Source of the DNA: Haematobia irritans
Taxonomy: Eukaryota; Arthropoda; Insecta; Diptera; Muscidae
Length of the DNA: 64,000 bases
NCBI RefSeq assembly: GCF_050003625.1
Contig: NC_134400.1
Location: 67,226,126-67,290,125 of the forward strand
Direction of reading: 5' to 3'
Below the pieces are notes generated by a model. That model made no database searches, had not been told where the DNA came from, and saw only the letters and a program-made list of their open reading frames with translations. The position numbers and the translations under genes are program-made. Shown in pieces: positions 53,908 through 62,536 of this stretch; positions within the stretch are counted from its first letter, which is position 1, and every line of letters begins with the position of its first letter.

Positions 53908-54490
53908 CACACATCGTCTCCTTTGGTATATTATCGATACTTATCCATAACACATCATTGCAAAATACATAATTAAAAAAATTCACACACTTTCGTGCCT
54001 TTTCCATTGGAAAGTTATCGATTCTCATGCATAAAACATCAATTCAAAATATATAACTAAATACTATGGTTAATATTCCAAAAGAGTCGATACGAAACTG
54101 TGCGCAATTTTGTAGTTGCAAGGAAAAAAATCGCGCGATACAAAATTGCGCACAGTTTCGTATCGTCTCCTATTGTCGATACTCTTTATATTTTATGGAT
54201 GAGTCTCGTTAATACCCTAAAGAAGAATATGCTGTGTGCAATTTGCAAGAAAAAAGAGACGATACGAAACTGCAACTGCAAAATTGCGCACAGTTTCGTA
54301 TCGTCACCTTTGGAACATTAACCATAGTATTTAGTTATATATTTTGGATTGATGTTTTATGTATCAGAATCGATAACATTCCAATGGAAAAGACACGAAA
54401 ATGTGTCCAATTTTTTAATTATATATTTTAGAATAATGTGTTATGGATATATATCGATAATATACTAAAGTAGACGATATATCAACCGTC
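53908..54490. mobile_element. foldback element with 200-bp inverted arms
   Basis: The left arm (about 53908-54114) and right arm (about 54285-54490) are imperfect reverse complements, sharing blocks such as AACTAAATACTATGGTTAAT and TTTTCCATTGGAA. Within, a second inverted repeat is perfect: 54088-54114 against 54139-54165 (27 bp each), built on CGATACGAAACTGTGCGCAA. 53830-53907 has related sequence in a further partial copy. Confidence 0.75.
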
Positions 54491-54499
54491 GAACTGAAC

Positions 54500-55200
54500 G
54501 GATGTGTTTTTTTAATAGAGGATTATTTCATCGTAATAAGTACTTATTACGAATTTCGCGTGTGGTGGAAATCAAACTACCATGCAGCGAAATTCAGTCA
54601 TCCACTGGGTTGCTAACTTCAGGGCCCAGTGAACGGGTGTCGACTGAAGCTATGAATTTGGGGAGTGACCAAGAGTCAGGCCCAATTAGTCGACCTGTAG
54701 ACGAGTCGACAGGTGGCGACACTTTGGCAAGTCAAACCTTTTCTAAGGTAACGACATCAAAAGGAGGTAATCCCTCACGAAAGAGATTCAAAGAACGTAG
54801 AAATGCTTTGTTTATCCTAAAGAAATTAGGATCTGTCGACCGAAGCACGTTGTCGGCTAAGCATAGCGATTCCTTAAAATGCGCTCAAGGAATTCTTGAA
54901 GCTAGAAAAAGGGAATGATCACCGGATGAACTGCCATCCTCTAAACGGGATCAAAGATCGTTTGCCTAAGTTGCAAAAGAGTTCTATGGATTGCTTTAAA
55001 GCTGCTTTGATGCTAATTGGTGAAGTTTGGGAAGGAGCCGCTTTGGAGTTAGTCGATAAAAAAGACATACCGGCTAAACATAGGGCACATGCATGGATAC
55101 CTGCAAACCCTCCTGATCCTGAGTCGATACTAAACAGACTAAAGGAATGTAACCAGATCTTCCAACCGCCGATTGGAAGGTTGGTCTTCGGTCTACATGG
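54500..55200 (+). pseudogene. LOA-like ORF1 remnant, plus-strand copy
   Basis: It has the same segments as 47833-48690: NLGSDQESGPISRPVDES, GGNPSRKRFKERRN and FKAALMLIGEVWEGAALELV, AWIPANPPDPESILNRLKEC. Compared with the minus-strand copy it lacks the segment between CAAAGATCG (54955) and TCTATGGATTGC (54983). The sequence passes directly from the end of ORF1 into the endonuclease near 55185, so the ORF1 C-terminus and ORF2 N-terminus are deleted. Confidence 0.75.
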
Positions 55201-55510
55201 GACATGATAGGGAGATGCCTCCATGTGCCGTTAAGATCTTAGTTGAGGAGTCACTGAAAACAAAGACAAAACTCATTATGGGATGCGATGCAAATGCACA
55301 TCATAGTATTTGGGGAAGTAGTGATACTAATGCAAAGGGAGTGTTGGTAATAGAGTTTATTTTGCGTACTAACCTGGTAGTTTGCAATAAGGGAGATGCA
55401 CCAACCTTCGCCACAAAAAACAGGCAAGAGGTTTTGGACGTCACATTGGCCTGAACGATAATATATCTGAGTGGCAAGTTTTGAGGGAACATATCTTCTG
55501 AGGTCATCGC
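55185..55510 (+). pseudogene. LOA-like endonuclease fragment
   Basis: Reads VYMGHDREMPPCAVKILVEE, then KLIMGCDANAHHSIWGSSDT and DAPTFATKNRQEVLDVTLA. GCDANAHH is the catalytic Asp-x-Asn block of the AP-endonuclease, with the following His-x-x-Trp-Gly. The N-terminal part with the catalytic Glu and the final Asp-His block are absent or out of frame. A stop at 55452 ends the frame. Confidence 0.82.
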
Positions 55511-55606
55511 TACATCAGTTTCAGATTGGTTGTTCGTACTTCAAAGACTATATTTCCGCCAAATGTTAGGTAAACTGATTGGAATAGGTAAAGGGAATCA
55601 TTCAAT

Positions 55607-56282
55607 ATGATGATACCGGAAATACCAGAGACAAATATGAGCAATGTACAAGATATTGAATACGCAGAGGAGCGGAAAAAGGGGGTAAATCGACCGCCAT
55701 GGTGGTCTACGGAGTTAAGTAATATGAGGAAATCCTGCAGGAAGCTCTTTAACAAAGCAAAGCATACAAGAGCTCCGGAGGATTGGGCCACTTACAAGAT
55801 GAATCTGAGAGGATATAAGCGAGAACCGAGAAGGGCTCAACATAACTCTTGGAATGATTACTGTAGCAGCATAGAGAATACGTCAGAGGCTTCCAGACTA
55901 TGGAAGGTACTAGCATCCACTGACTCCACTCCAGGTTTCATTAAAATATCGGAGGGCAATTGGACAACGTCCAGTGAGAAGACGTTGGAGATACTTTTGG
56001 ACACACTTTCCTGGAAATCAGACGGTTGAACCATGTTCTGGCGGTGTAACAGAGGCTCAGCGGTCATTTCTTATCGAGGAAATTGTATCGGAATCTAGAA
56101 TAAAATGGGCGTTAAATAGCTTTGGATCATTCAAATCCCGCGGACCTGATGGAATTACTGCGGCGGAGTTACATGCAGTGACTGAAAGAATTATCCCTTG
56201 GTTGACAGTGATATATAAAGGCTGTATCAACTTAACATATATTCCAGAAAAGTGGAGGCAAACAAAAGTCGTTCGAGTTTAG
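55607..56282 (+). pseudogene. LOA-like RT N-terminal fragment
   Basis: 55607-56029 reads the linker (NRPPWWSTELSNMRKSCRKL, EASRLWKVLASTDSTPGFIK) and 55974-56282, after a frame change, the first RT blocks (IKWALNSFGSFKSRGPDGIT, YIPEKWRQTKVVRV). The sequence then jumps at about 56290 to the 3' untranslated region, so the RT palm and RNase H are deleted. Confidence 0.8.
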
Positions 56283-56339
56283 CCGCTTAAATCACAATAT
56301 TTTCACGATTACTTTTCTTTAGTAACCCATTTTAAAGAA

Positions 56340-56521
56340 TATAAACTTTATACAAAATTGCTTCAACAAAAGAAAATAGAGAAAGTTCAGTGGTTAAAAC
56401 TAGAAGTGCCCATATGTAATAGGTACTTTTAGTTAAATGTGGTATCACAATGGACTGAATAGTCTAAGTGAGCCTGAAACTTAATCGGGCTGCCACTTTA
56501 ACCTAACCTAACCTAACCTAA
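56340..56521 (+). repeat. LOA-like 3' end with CCTAA tail
   Basis: Matches 24920-25066 closely (TAATAGGTACTTTTAGTTAA, GAATAGTCTAAGTGAGCCTG) and ends with CCTAACCTAACCTAACCTAA. Confidence 0.85.
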
Positions 56522-56740
56522 GGGTACATTTTATTGATTCTGACCGTTTTTTCCACCAAAATGACCGCTTTTTCCATCAAGATCATTCCAACAGTGGCAT
56601 TACCTACCCAGCAAAAAAAGCGTCGCCAACCATGTAATGAAAATGTTCTTTTTGGATCCGGAAGTGGTGCAAAATTGATACAGAAGCGATGAATTTAACA
56701 TGGGCTTGTCATAGGACGGAAGTCCTCCCTTTCAACAGCC
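56522..56740. other. short spacer with MITE-like sequence
   Basis: From CAGCAAAAAAAGCGTCGCC at about 56617 to AACAGCC at 56740, the sequence looks like one half of another small element. A continuation is plausible after 62426 (CCGGTGCACTGAATTTGC), where the 56741-62426 element interrupts it. No gene is seen. Confidence 0.4.
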
Positions 56741-56953
56741 CACCCAGAAAAAAGTGTCTTCGAAACTAAAGGAAAAAATGTTCAATCAAGTTCCCTTCTG
56801 ACTGCGAATGTGTACGCACGTGCATACTTTTCAGTTGTCCGAGTGAATTTTTCTAAAATCTTCAAAAAAAAAAAAAAAACAACTACAATTTATTTACCTG
56901 AACAAAATAAAAATCAATGTACATACGTACGTATGTTCATGGTTTAAAAAAGC

Positions 56954-58198
56954 ATGGATCTTGCGATGAACGAAAGTGACGATTGTGATGTTAGCTGGCA
57001 AGTTGTAACAAATAGAAAACGAGATCGCAGTGAATCGCCTAAGCAAAACAATAACAAACGCAAAAATAACAACAATGATCCCCAAAATAATGTTCGTCTT
57101 AAAAACATGTTTACATTTGCACACAACAATAATGTAACATCAAGTACTTCGGTACAAGCAATCGAAAATATTAAAAAAACAACTGCTAGCGCAAACAGGT
57201 TCTCTGCTCTTGCAAGCAACGACAATGAAAACAACACTGAAGAGACAAATGAAGATGAACAAGTAGAAAATATTTCCAAACCACCATCTATTGTTATTGC
57301 TAATGTTACAAACATTGGAGAAATGGTAAAAGACATTACTGCAGCTATTAGATCCAATGACTTTTGTTACAAATCAATGAATGATGGACAAGTCAGGGTT
57401 ATGGTTAAATCTGTTGAATCGTACAGAACACTTATAAAATTCTTAAACGACAAAAAAGTAAAGTGTCATACATACCAGTTGAAGGAGGAACGGGCATATA
57501 GAGTCGTTGTAAAAAATCTACACCCATCTACATCAACTATTGAAATTAAGAACTTCATTGAAAGCAAAGGCCATAAAGTAAGGAGTATTTCAAATGTTAA
57601 ACAAAAAGTTTCTAAAACGCCTTTGCCAATGTTCTTTGTGGACTTAGAGCCGGGACCGAAAAATAGGGACATTTATGATATTAGAGATATTAATAACGCA
57701 CTTGTTAAAATTGAACCGCCGAGAAAAACCGATGATATGGTCCAATGCCACCGCTGTCAAGAATTCGGTCACACAAAAACTTATTGTAGAAAACCGTTCA
57801 ACTGTGTCAAATGTGGACTTGGTCATTCAACGTCACAGTGTACTAAACCAAGTAATATCCCAGCTAAATGTGTTAACTGTCAGGAAAATCATCCGGCTAA
57901 TTATAAGGGTTGTTCTGTCTACCAAAGAGTTGTAAGAAAAACAAGGCAAAATAACGTCAATGTTCAAGTTCGTCGAAGAAATATCAGTATATCTCATGAT
58001 GAGGGCGAATATCCATATCTACACAATGAACCTCCTAATACTTTCAACAGTCAAAACCAAAATACCTATGCGGGAGCCGTAAAATCAACTGAGGTACCAT
58101 CTTTTGTTAAAATAGAATCCCTCCTACAGAAACAAATTGAACTTACAAACACACTATTAAGTATGATGTCAGTTCTTTTGCAAAAGTTATGCAATTGA
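56954..58198 (+). CDS. Jockey ORF1 (Gag-like nucleic-acid-binding protein)
   Basis: 414 codons from the ATG at 56954. After an Asn- and Ser-rich N-terminus, residues 183-250 (RVVVKNLHPSTSTIEIKNFI) fit the PRE_C2HC domain found beside the knuckles in this family. Three zinc knuckles follow: QCHRCQEFGHTKTYC at 264-278, NCVKCGLGHSTSQC at 283-296 and KCVNCQENHPANYKGC at 305-320. The C-terminus has a basic segment (RKTRQNNVNVQVRRRN) and a short helical end. The protein coats element RNA and, in related elements, acts in trans and in localisation. The stop overlaps the ORF2 start, so ORF2 may be made by re-initiation. The full length and intact knuckles suggest function. Confidence 0.92.
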   Translation: MDLAMNESDDCDVSWQVVTNRKRDRSESPKQNNNKRKNNNNDPQNNVRLKNMFTFAHNNNVTSSTSVQAIENIKKTTASANRFSALASNDNENNTEETNEDEQVENISKPPSIVIANVTNIGEMVKDITAAIRSNDFCYKSMNDGQVRVMVKSVESYRTLIKFLNDKKVKCHTYQLKEERAYRVVVKNLHPSTSTIEIKNFIESKGHKVRSISNVKQKVSKTPLPMFFVDLEPGPKNRDIYDIRDINNALVKIEPPRKTDDMVQCHRCQEFGHTKTYCRKPFNCVKCGLGHSTSQCTKPSNIPAKCVNCQENHPANYKGCSVYQRVVRKTRQNNVNVQVRRRNISISHDEGEYPYLHNEPPNTFNSQNQNTYAGAVKSTEVPSFVKIESLLQKQIELTNTLLSMMSVLLQKLCN

Positions 58199-60876
58199 AT
58201 CTAAAAATTGCCGTATGGAATGCTAATGGGCTTTCCAATCATACCCAGGAAATCGAAATGTTCCTGACTTCAAACTTTATAGATATACTTTTGGTCTCAG
58301 AAACACATTTTACGTGTAAAACGTATTTTGGAATAAAAGGATATGATCTGATAGAAGCTAATCACCCAGATGAAAAAGCTCGCGCAGGAGCTGCCATACT
58401 AATAAAGTCTACAATAAATTATGAGGTTTCCAATGCAATTAGAAAACCACATCTACAAGCAGCTTGTATTAAGGTTAAATGCAACGAATGCGATGTCCAA
58501 TTTTGTGCAATTTATTTTCCTCCGAGATATACGTTAACATGCGAACAGTATGAAGATTTCTTTGAAACTTTGGGACCAAGATTCTTTGTTGGAGGGGACT
58601 ACAACGCGAAACATACATGGTGGGGCTCAAGATTGAATAATCCTAAAGGTATCCAATTATACAAATGTCTATTAAATAAAGGCTACTCTGTGTTATCGAC
58701 AGGAAAACCAACTTACTGGCCAACAGATCCATATAAAATTCCTGATCTAATAGACTTTGTTGTGTACAAAGGAATATCAAATCATTTTCTTGATATATAT
58801 GATTGCAATGATCTAAGCTCAGATCATACACCAATATTAATAAATTATAAAACAAATTTGCAATCTATTACCAAAAAATATAGGATTGTAACCGGTCAAA
58901 CAAATTTTAAATATTTCCAATATTGGATTGAAAGCAATCTTAATTTAAATATATCTCTGAAATCCCCCTCGGAAATTGATAATGCTGTCGAAATTTTTAA
59001 CAATCTTTTACATGAAGCCGGATTCTTATCGACTCCAGCTATTAAAACTTCAAGTAAGCCAAAGAAAAATATGGACATAGAAATTGATACATTGGTGAGA
59101 GAGAAAAGAAGATTACGTAAACGTTGGCAAAATAGCAGACACCCGAACGATAGACGTCTATTTAATAAGGCTACTAAGGAGCTAAAAATTAAACTACATT
59201 TACAAAAGAACGAGCGCCTGGCAAATTTTTTAAACAACCTCGGAGTTACACGAAATGATGAACATTGTTTATGGAAAGCTACGAAATACCTGAAGAGGGC
59301 TAAAAAGAGAAATGTTCCAGTCAAAGATTCTTTTGGAAATTGGTGTAAAAACGACAATAATAAAGCTAACGCATTTGCTAATCATTTGTATAATGTTTTT
59401 CAGCCACACTCAAACGAAAATACTTCCAACACAGATACCATTGTCAACTACTTAGATAGCCCCTGTCCAGTAGATTGGCCGATAAAACACATATCACCCC
59501 ATGAGATACGCGAAGAAATTGGAAATATGAACACGAAAAAATCCCCTGGATACGACCAAATCGATGGTACTGTTGTCAAAAATCTTCCAAACAAAGCCAT
59601 AATCTACTTGTGTCTTATATTCAATTCCATATTACGCTTAAATCATTTTCCATCGCAATGGAAATGCGCCGAAATTATAATGTTACATAAGCCAGGAAAA
59701 CCAGAAAATGAAATTACATCCTATCGACCGATTAGCTTGTTGTCCACTTTCTCTAAGATGTTTGAACGAATATTTCTTAAGCGAATTTTACCTGTTCTAG
59801 AGAATAATAATATCATTCCTGAATACCAGTTCGGTTTCAGACATAAACACGGAACTCCCGAACAGTGTCACCGCATCGTTTCGTATATACGAGATACCTT
59901 GGAGAAGAAGAAATACTGCTCCGGAGTCTTTTTAGACGTACAACAAGCGTTCGACCGAGTATGGCATAATGGCCTCTTGTACAAACTAAAACGAATACTA
60001 CCGACACATATGTATCTTGTCCTAAAATCGTATTTAACTGAACGCCATTTTTACGTAAAAGTAAACTCTGACCACTCTGAAATATACGAAATGAGAGCGG
60101 GTGTTCCACAGGGTAGTGTTCTCGGACCAGTGCTTTACACAATATTCACTTCGGATATGCCAGTTTCCAATGAAGTGTTCGTTGCTACCTACGCGGATGA
60201 TACTGCAGTACTAGCATCCAGTAAATGTGAAATTAAGGCTTCACAACTAGTACAAGCACAACTAAATTCAATTGAAACTTGGATGAAAAAGTGGAAAATC
60301 AACATTAATGCCTCCAAGTCGACGCATGTTACATTTTCACTGAAAAGAAAAGATTGTCCCGATGTGACTATAAATGGAAGCTCTATTCCTCATACCACTT
60401 GTGTTAAATATCTCGGACTTCATATTGACAGAAGATTAACATGGAAAACACATATTAAAAATAAAAGAAAACACCTTAGCATGAAAACGAAACAACTCTA
60501 CTGGCTAATAGGACCAAAATCCCAACTAAGAGTGGAAAACAAGCTACTTTTATATAAGGCAATCCTGAAACCCACTTGGACATATGGAATACAGCTGTGG
60601 GGTACAGCAAGTAACTCTAATCTGGAAATATTGCAGAGATACCAGTCAAAAACTCTACGAATAATCCTTAATGCCCCATGGTACATTTCCAACAAAACTA
60701 TTCATGATGATCTTAAAATCTCAACTGTTAAGGAAGAAATTAGAAGTTTTTCCGAATCCTATTTGCAAAGACTGAGCGACCACGACAACCCATCGGCTAT
60801 TTGTTTACTGGATGACACTTTCGAAACCAGAAGACTAAAGCGACATCACATTCTAGATCTCCCCTTTAGAACCTAA
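58189..60876 (+). CDS. Jockey ORF2 (AP-endonuclease and reverse transcriptase)
   Basis: 895 codons, ATG at 58189 inside ORF1 (ATGCAATTGA overlap). The endonuclease spans about 1-220: WNANG at 10-14, LVSETH at 35-40, GGDYNA at 135-140, KHTWWGS at 141-147, SSDHTPI at 210-216, all catalytic blocks present. The reverse transcriptase spans about 430-720: KSPGYDQIDG at 451-460, FLDVQQAFDRVWH at 581-593, AGVPQGSVLGPVLY at 637-650, YADD at 668-671. The C-terminal region includes VKYLGLHIDRRLTWKTHIKN. No RNase H, as usual in the Jockey group. ORF2 nicks chromosomal DNA and copies the RNA in place. Length is normal for the family and no stop is seen, so activity is possible. Confidence 0.93.
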   Translation: MQLNLKIAVWNANGLSNHTQEIEMFLTSNFIDILLVSETHFTCKTYFGIKGYDLIEANHPDEKARAGAAILIKSTINYEVSNAIRKPHLQAACIKVKCNECDVQFCAIYFPPRYTLTCEQYEDFFETLGPRFFVGGDYNAKHTWWGSRLNNPKGIQLYKCLLNKGYSVLSTGKPTYWPTDPYKIPDLIDFVVYKGISNHFLDIYDCNDLSSDHTPILINYKTNLQSITKKYRIVTGQTNFKYFQYWIESNLNLNISLKSPSEIDNAVEIFNNLLHEAGFLSTPAIKTSSKPKKNMDIEIDTLVREKRRLRKRWQNSRHPNDRRLFNKATKELKIKLHLQKNERLANFLNNLGVTRNDEHCLWKATKYLKRAKKRNVPVKDSFGNWCKNDNNKANAFANHLYNVFQPHSNENTSNTDTIVNYLDSPCPVDWPIKHISPHEIREEIGNMNTKKSPGYDQIDGTVVKNLPNKAIIYLCLIFNSILRLNHFPSQWKCAEIIMLHKPGKPENEITSYRPISLLSTFSKMFERIFLKRILPVLENNNIIPEYQFGFRHKHGTPEQCHRIVSYIRDTLEKKKYCSGVFLDVQQAFDRVWHNGLLYKLKRILPTHMYLVLKSYLTERHFYVKVNSDHSEIYEMRAGVPQGSVLGPVLYTIFTSDMPVSNEVFVATYADDTAVLASSKCEIKASQLVQAQLNSIETWMKKWKININASKSTHVTFSLKRKDCPDVTINGSSIPHTTCVKYLGLHIDRRLTWKTHIKNKRKHLSMKTKQLYWLIGPKSQLRVENKLLLYKAILKPTWTYGIQLWGTASNSNLEILQRYQSKTLRIILNAPWYISNKTIHDDLKISTVKEEIRSFSESYLQRLSDHDNPSAICLLDDTFETRRLKRHHILDLPFRT

Positions 60877-61046
60877 AACTAATACTGAGATATTTTTAAA
60901 CAAAATAATTATTTGAATAATCAATATATGTATATACTATAATTTTGTTGTTGTTTACATTGGTATTCAACACACTCTGTTATTTTGTAAATAATTATTG
61001 AATTTGCTTATTGTTCTTAAATGAACAGATTGTAAATAAAGTTGTT

Positions 61047-61070
61047 AAAAAAAAAAAAAAAAAAAAAAAA
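61047..61070 (+). terminator. Jockey poly-A tail
   Basis: 24 consecutive A after TAAATAAAGTTGTT, marking the retrotransposed 3' end. The AATAAA signal lies eight bases upstream. Confidence 0.92.
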
Positions 61071-62426
61071 TTTAGTTTAGCCATTTTATTTCCATTAAGT
61101 TCAATTTTTGTGTGAAATAATAAAATTTACTTGTTTCAATAAAGAACTCCTAAACCGAAAGCAGTTAGGATAGTTAATTAACTAGAATAAGGCATGGAAT
61201 TTTATTAATACTGTTTTCTTCGCTGGGTATAAGAATTTACTACTGAACAAGAAAATTTTATTCACTGATAACAAAGCATTCGTAAAAATAAACAAAAACC
61301 GAACTACAACCAAGTTTCCTCAAATTTAGTAAAATTTCTTATAAAATGATACTTCTGACTTCCTTTATTATAGAAAGCTTATCATATATACGAATAACAC
61401 TTGGCTTAGAAAAATATTTTAGTTCATTAGTACTAAGAAGTATTCAATCCTTTCAAAACTTAAGGAAACATACTTGTTAGAAAATAGGAAATTTTCCTAT
61501 ATCTCTTTTGTCTACCTGTAATTGATACCTGTCGTCGGTGTATATTAATCGTTATGTTTGCGCGTGGGTTGTTTTTTAGTTGGAATCGCGTTGTTATGGT
61601 ATACGGAGAGATTGTTAAAAAATAATATAGTAAAATAATATAATAAATAACAAATAATATATATAAAATATTTGTTATTTTAAATTAGTGAGAACAATTT
61701 TCGTTTTTGCGAATTATTAAACATAAATAACAAACAATAAGTCTATCAATGTTCGTGATGGTGTACAAAGAAAGAAAATACCAACAGAATAACAACCCCT
61801 TCATTCATCAGGTAACATTCAGGACGCTAACCTTTTGTGAAAAAATTGGTTTATGATTTTTTATATTTGTAGGCATTGAGATTGTAAAATGAGGACAAAA
61901 TCGTAAGGCAGGAACTTACTAAAAGTGAAAGGTACAAGAAGAAGAAAAAATTACGGTTTACAGTTGATAACATTACATGGAAATTGGAAATAGTGGAATA
62001 ATAAACTAATATTTCGATGCTGTTGATTCTTAATAAATATATTTAATATATTAATAAAACATGACTTTTATTGAAGAAAAATTGCCTATATAAATAAATG
62101 AAATTTTATTTAAAAACGAAGATAAGCATTTCTAATTTTGAAGTAAAAGGTTTACAACAAATATATAAGATTTGTCCAAATTAATGAAAAAAGTTCAATA
62201 AAATCATTCCATATATGAATTCAATTCAGTTAAATTTTTTCATTCTGTAGTATAGTGGTACATAAATATAGGAAAATGTTAACCATTATACAGAATGCAG
62301 TGTACCTAATTTCTATGAAAATCACATCGTTCAAACAAATAAAATGTCTTTGGCGCTATACGAAGTTCAACTTTCTTCACAATGAGTTCATTTTAACTTA
62401 AAGAAGGGGTCACTTTTTTCTGGGTG

Positions 62427-62536
62427 CCGGTGCACTGAATTTGCATCACTTCTTTAGGTGTGATCTCAATTCAATGTTTTGGATGTAAATAAAAAAATTC
62501 TGTAATATTTTGTCAAATAAATAATTATTTTTTTTT
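62427..62536. other. short spacer
   Basis: AT-rich, beginning CCGGTGCACTGAATTTGC; possibly the second half of the element at 56613-56740. No gene. Confidence 0.4.

Larger units (their letters stand above)
56791..61070 (+). mobile_element. full-length Jockey-type non-LTR retrotransposon
   Basis: 5' untranslated region (56791-56953), ORF1, ORF2 with 10-nt overlap, a 3' untranslated region with an AATAAA signal at 61034-61039, and 24 A at 61047-61070. Both reading frames are open without a stop. A 16-A run occurs at 56864-56879. No clear target duplication is seen (left GTTCAATCAAG, right TTTAGTTTAGCC). Confidence 0.9.
56741..62426. mobile_element. 1.4-kb TIR element (copy 2), interrupted by Jockey
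   Basis: 56741-56790 and 61071-62426 together match 16134-17569; ends are CACCCAGAAAAAAGTG on both sides. The usual TA flanks are missing: CC stands on both sides (56739-56740, 62427-62428). The Jockey element sits about 50 bp inside the left end. Confidence 0.8.
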
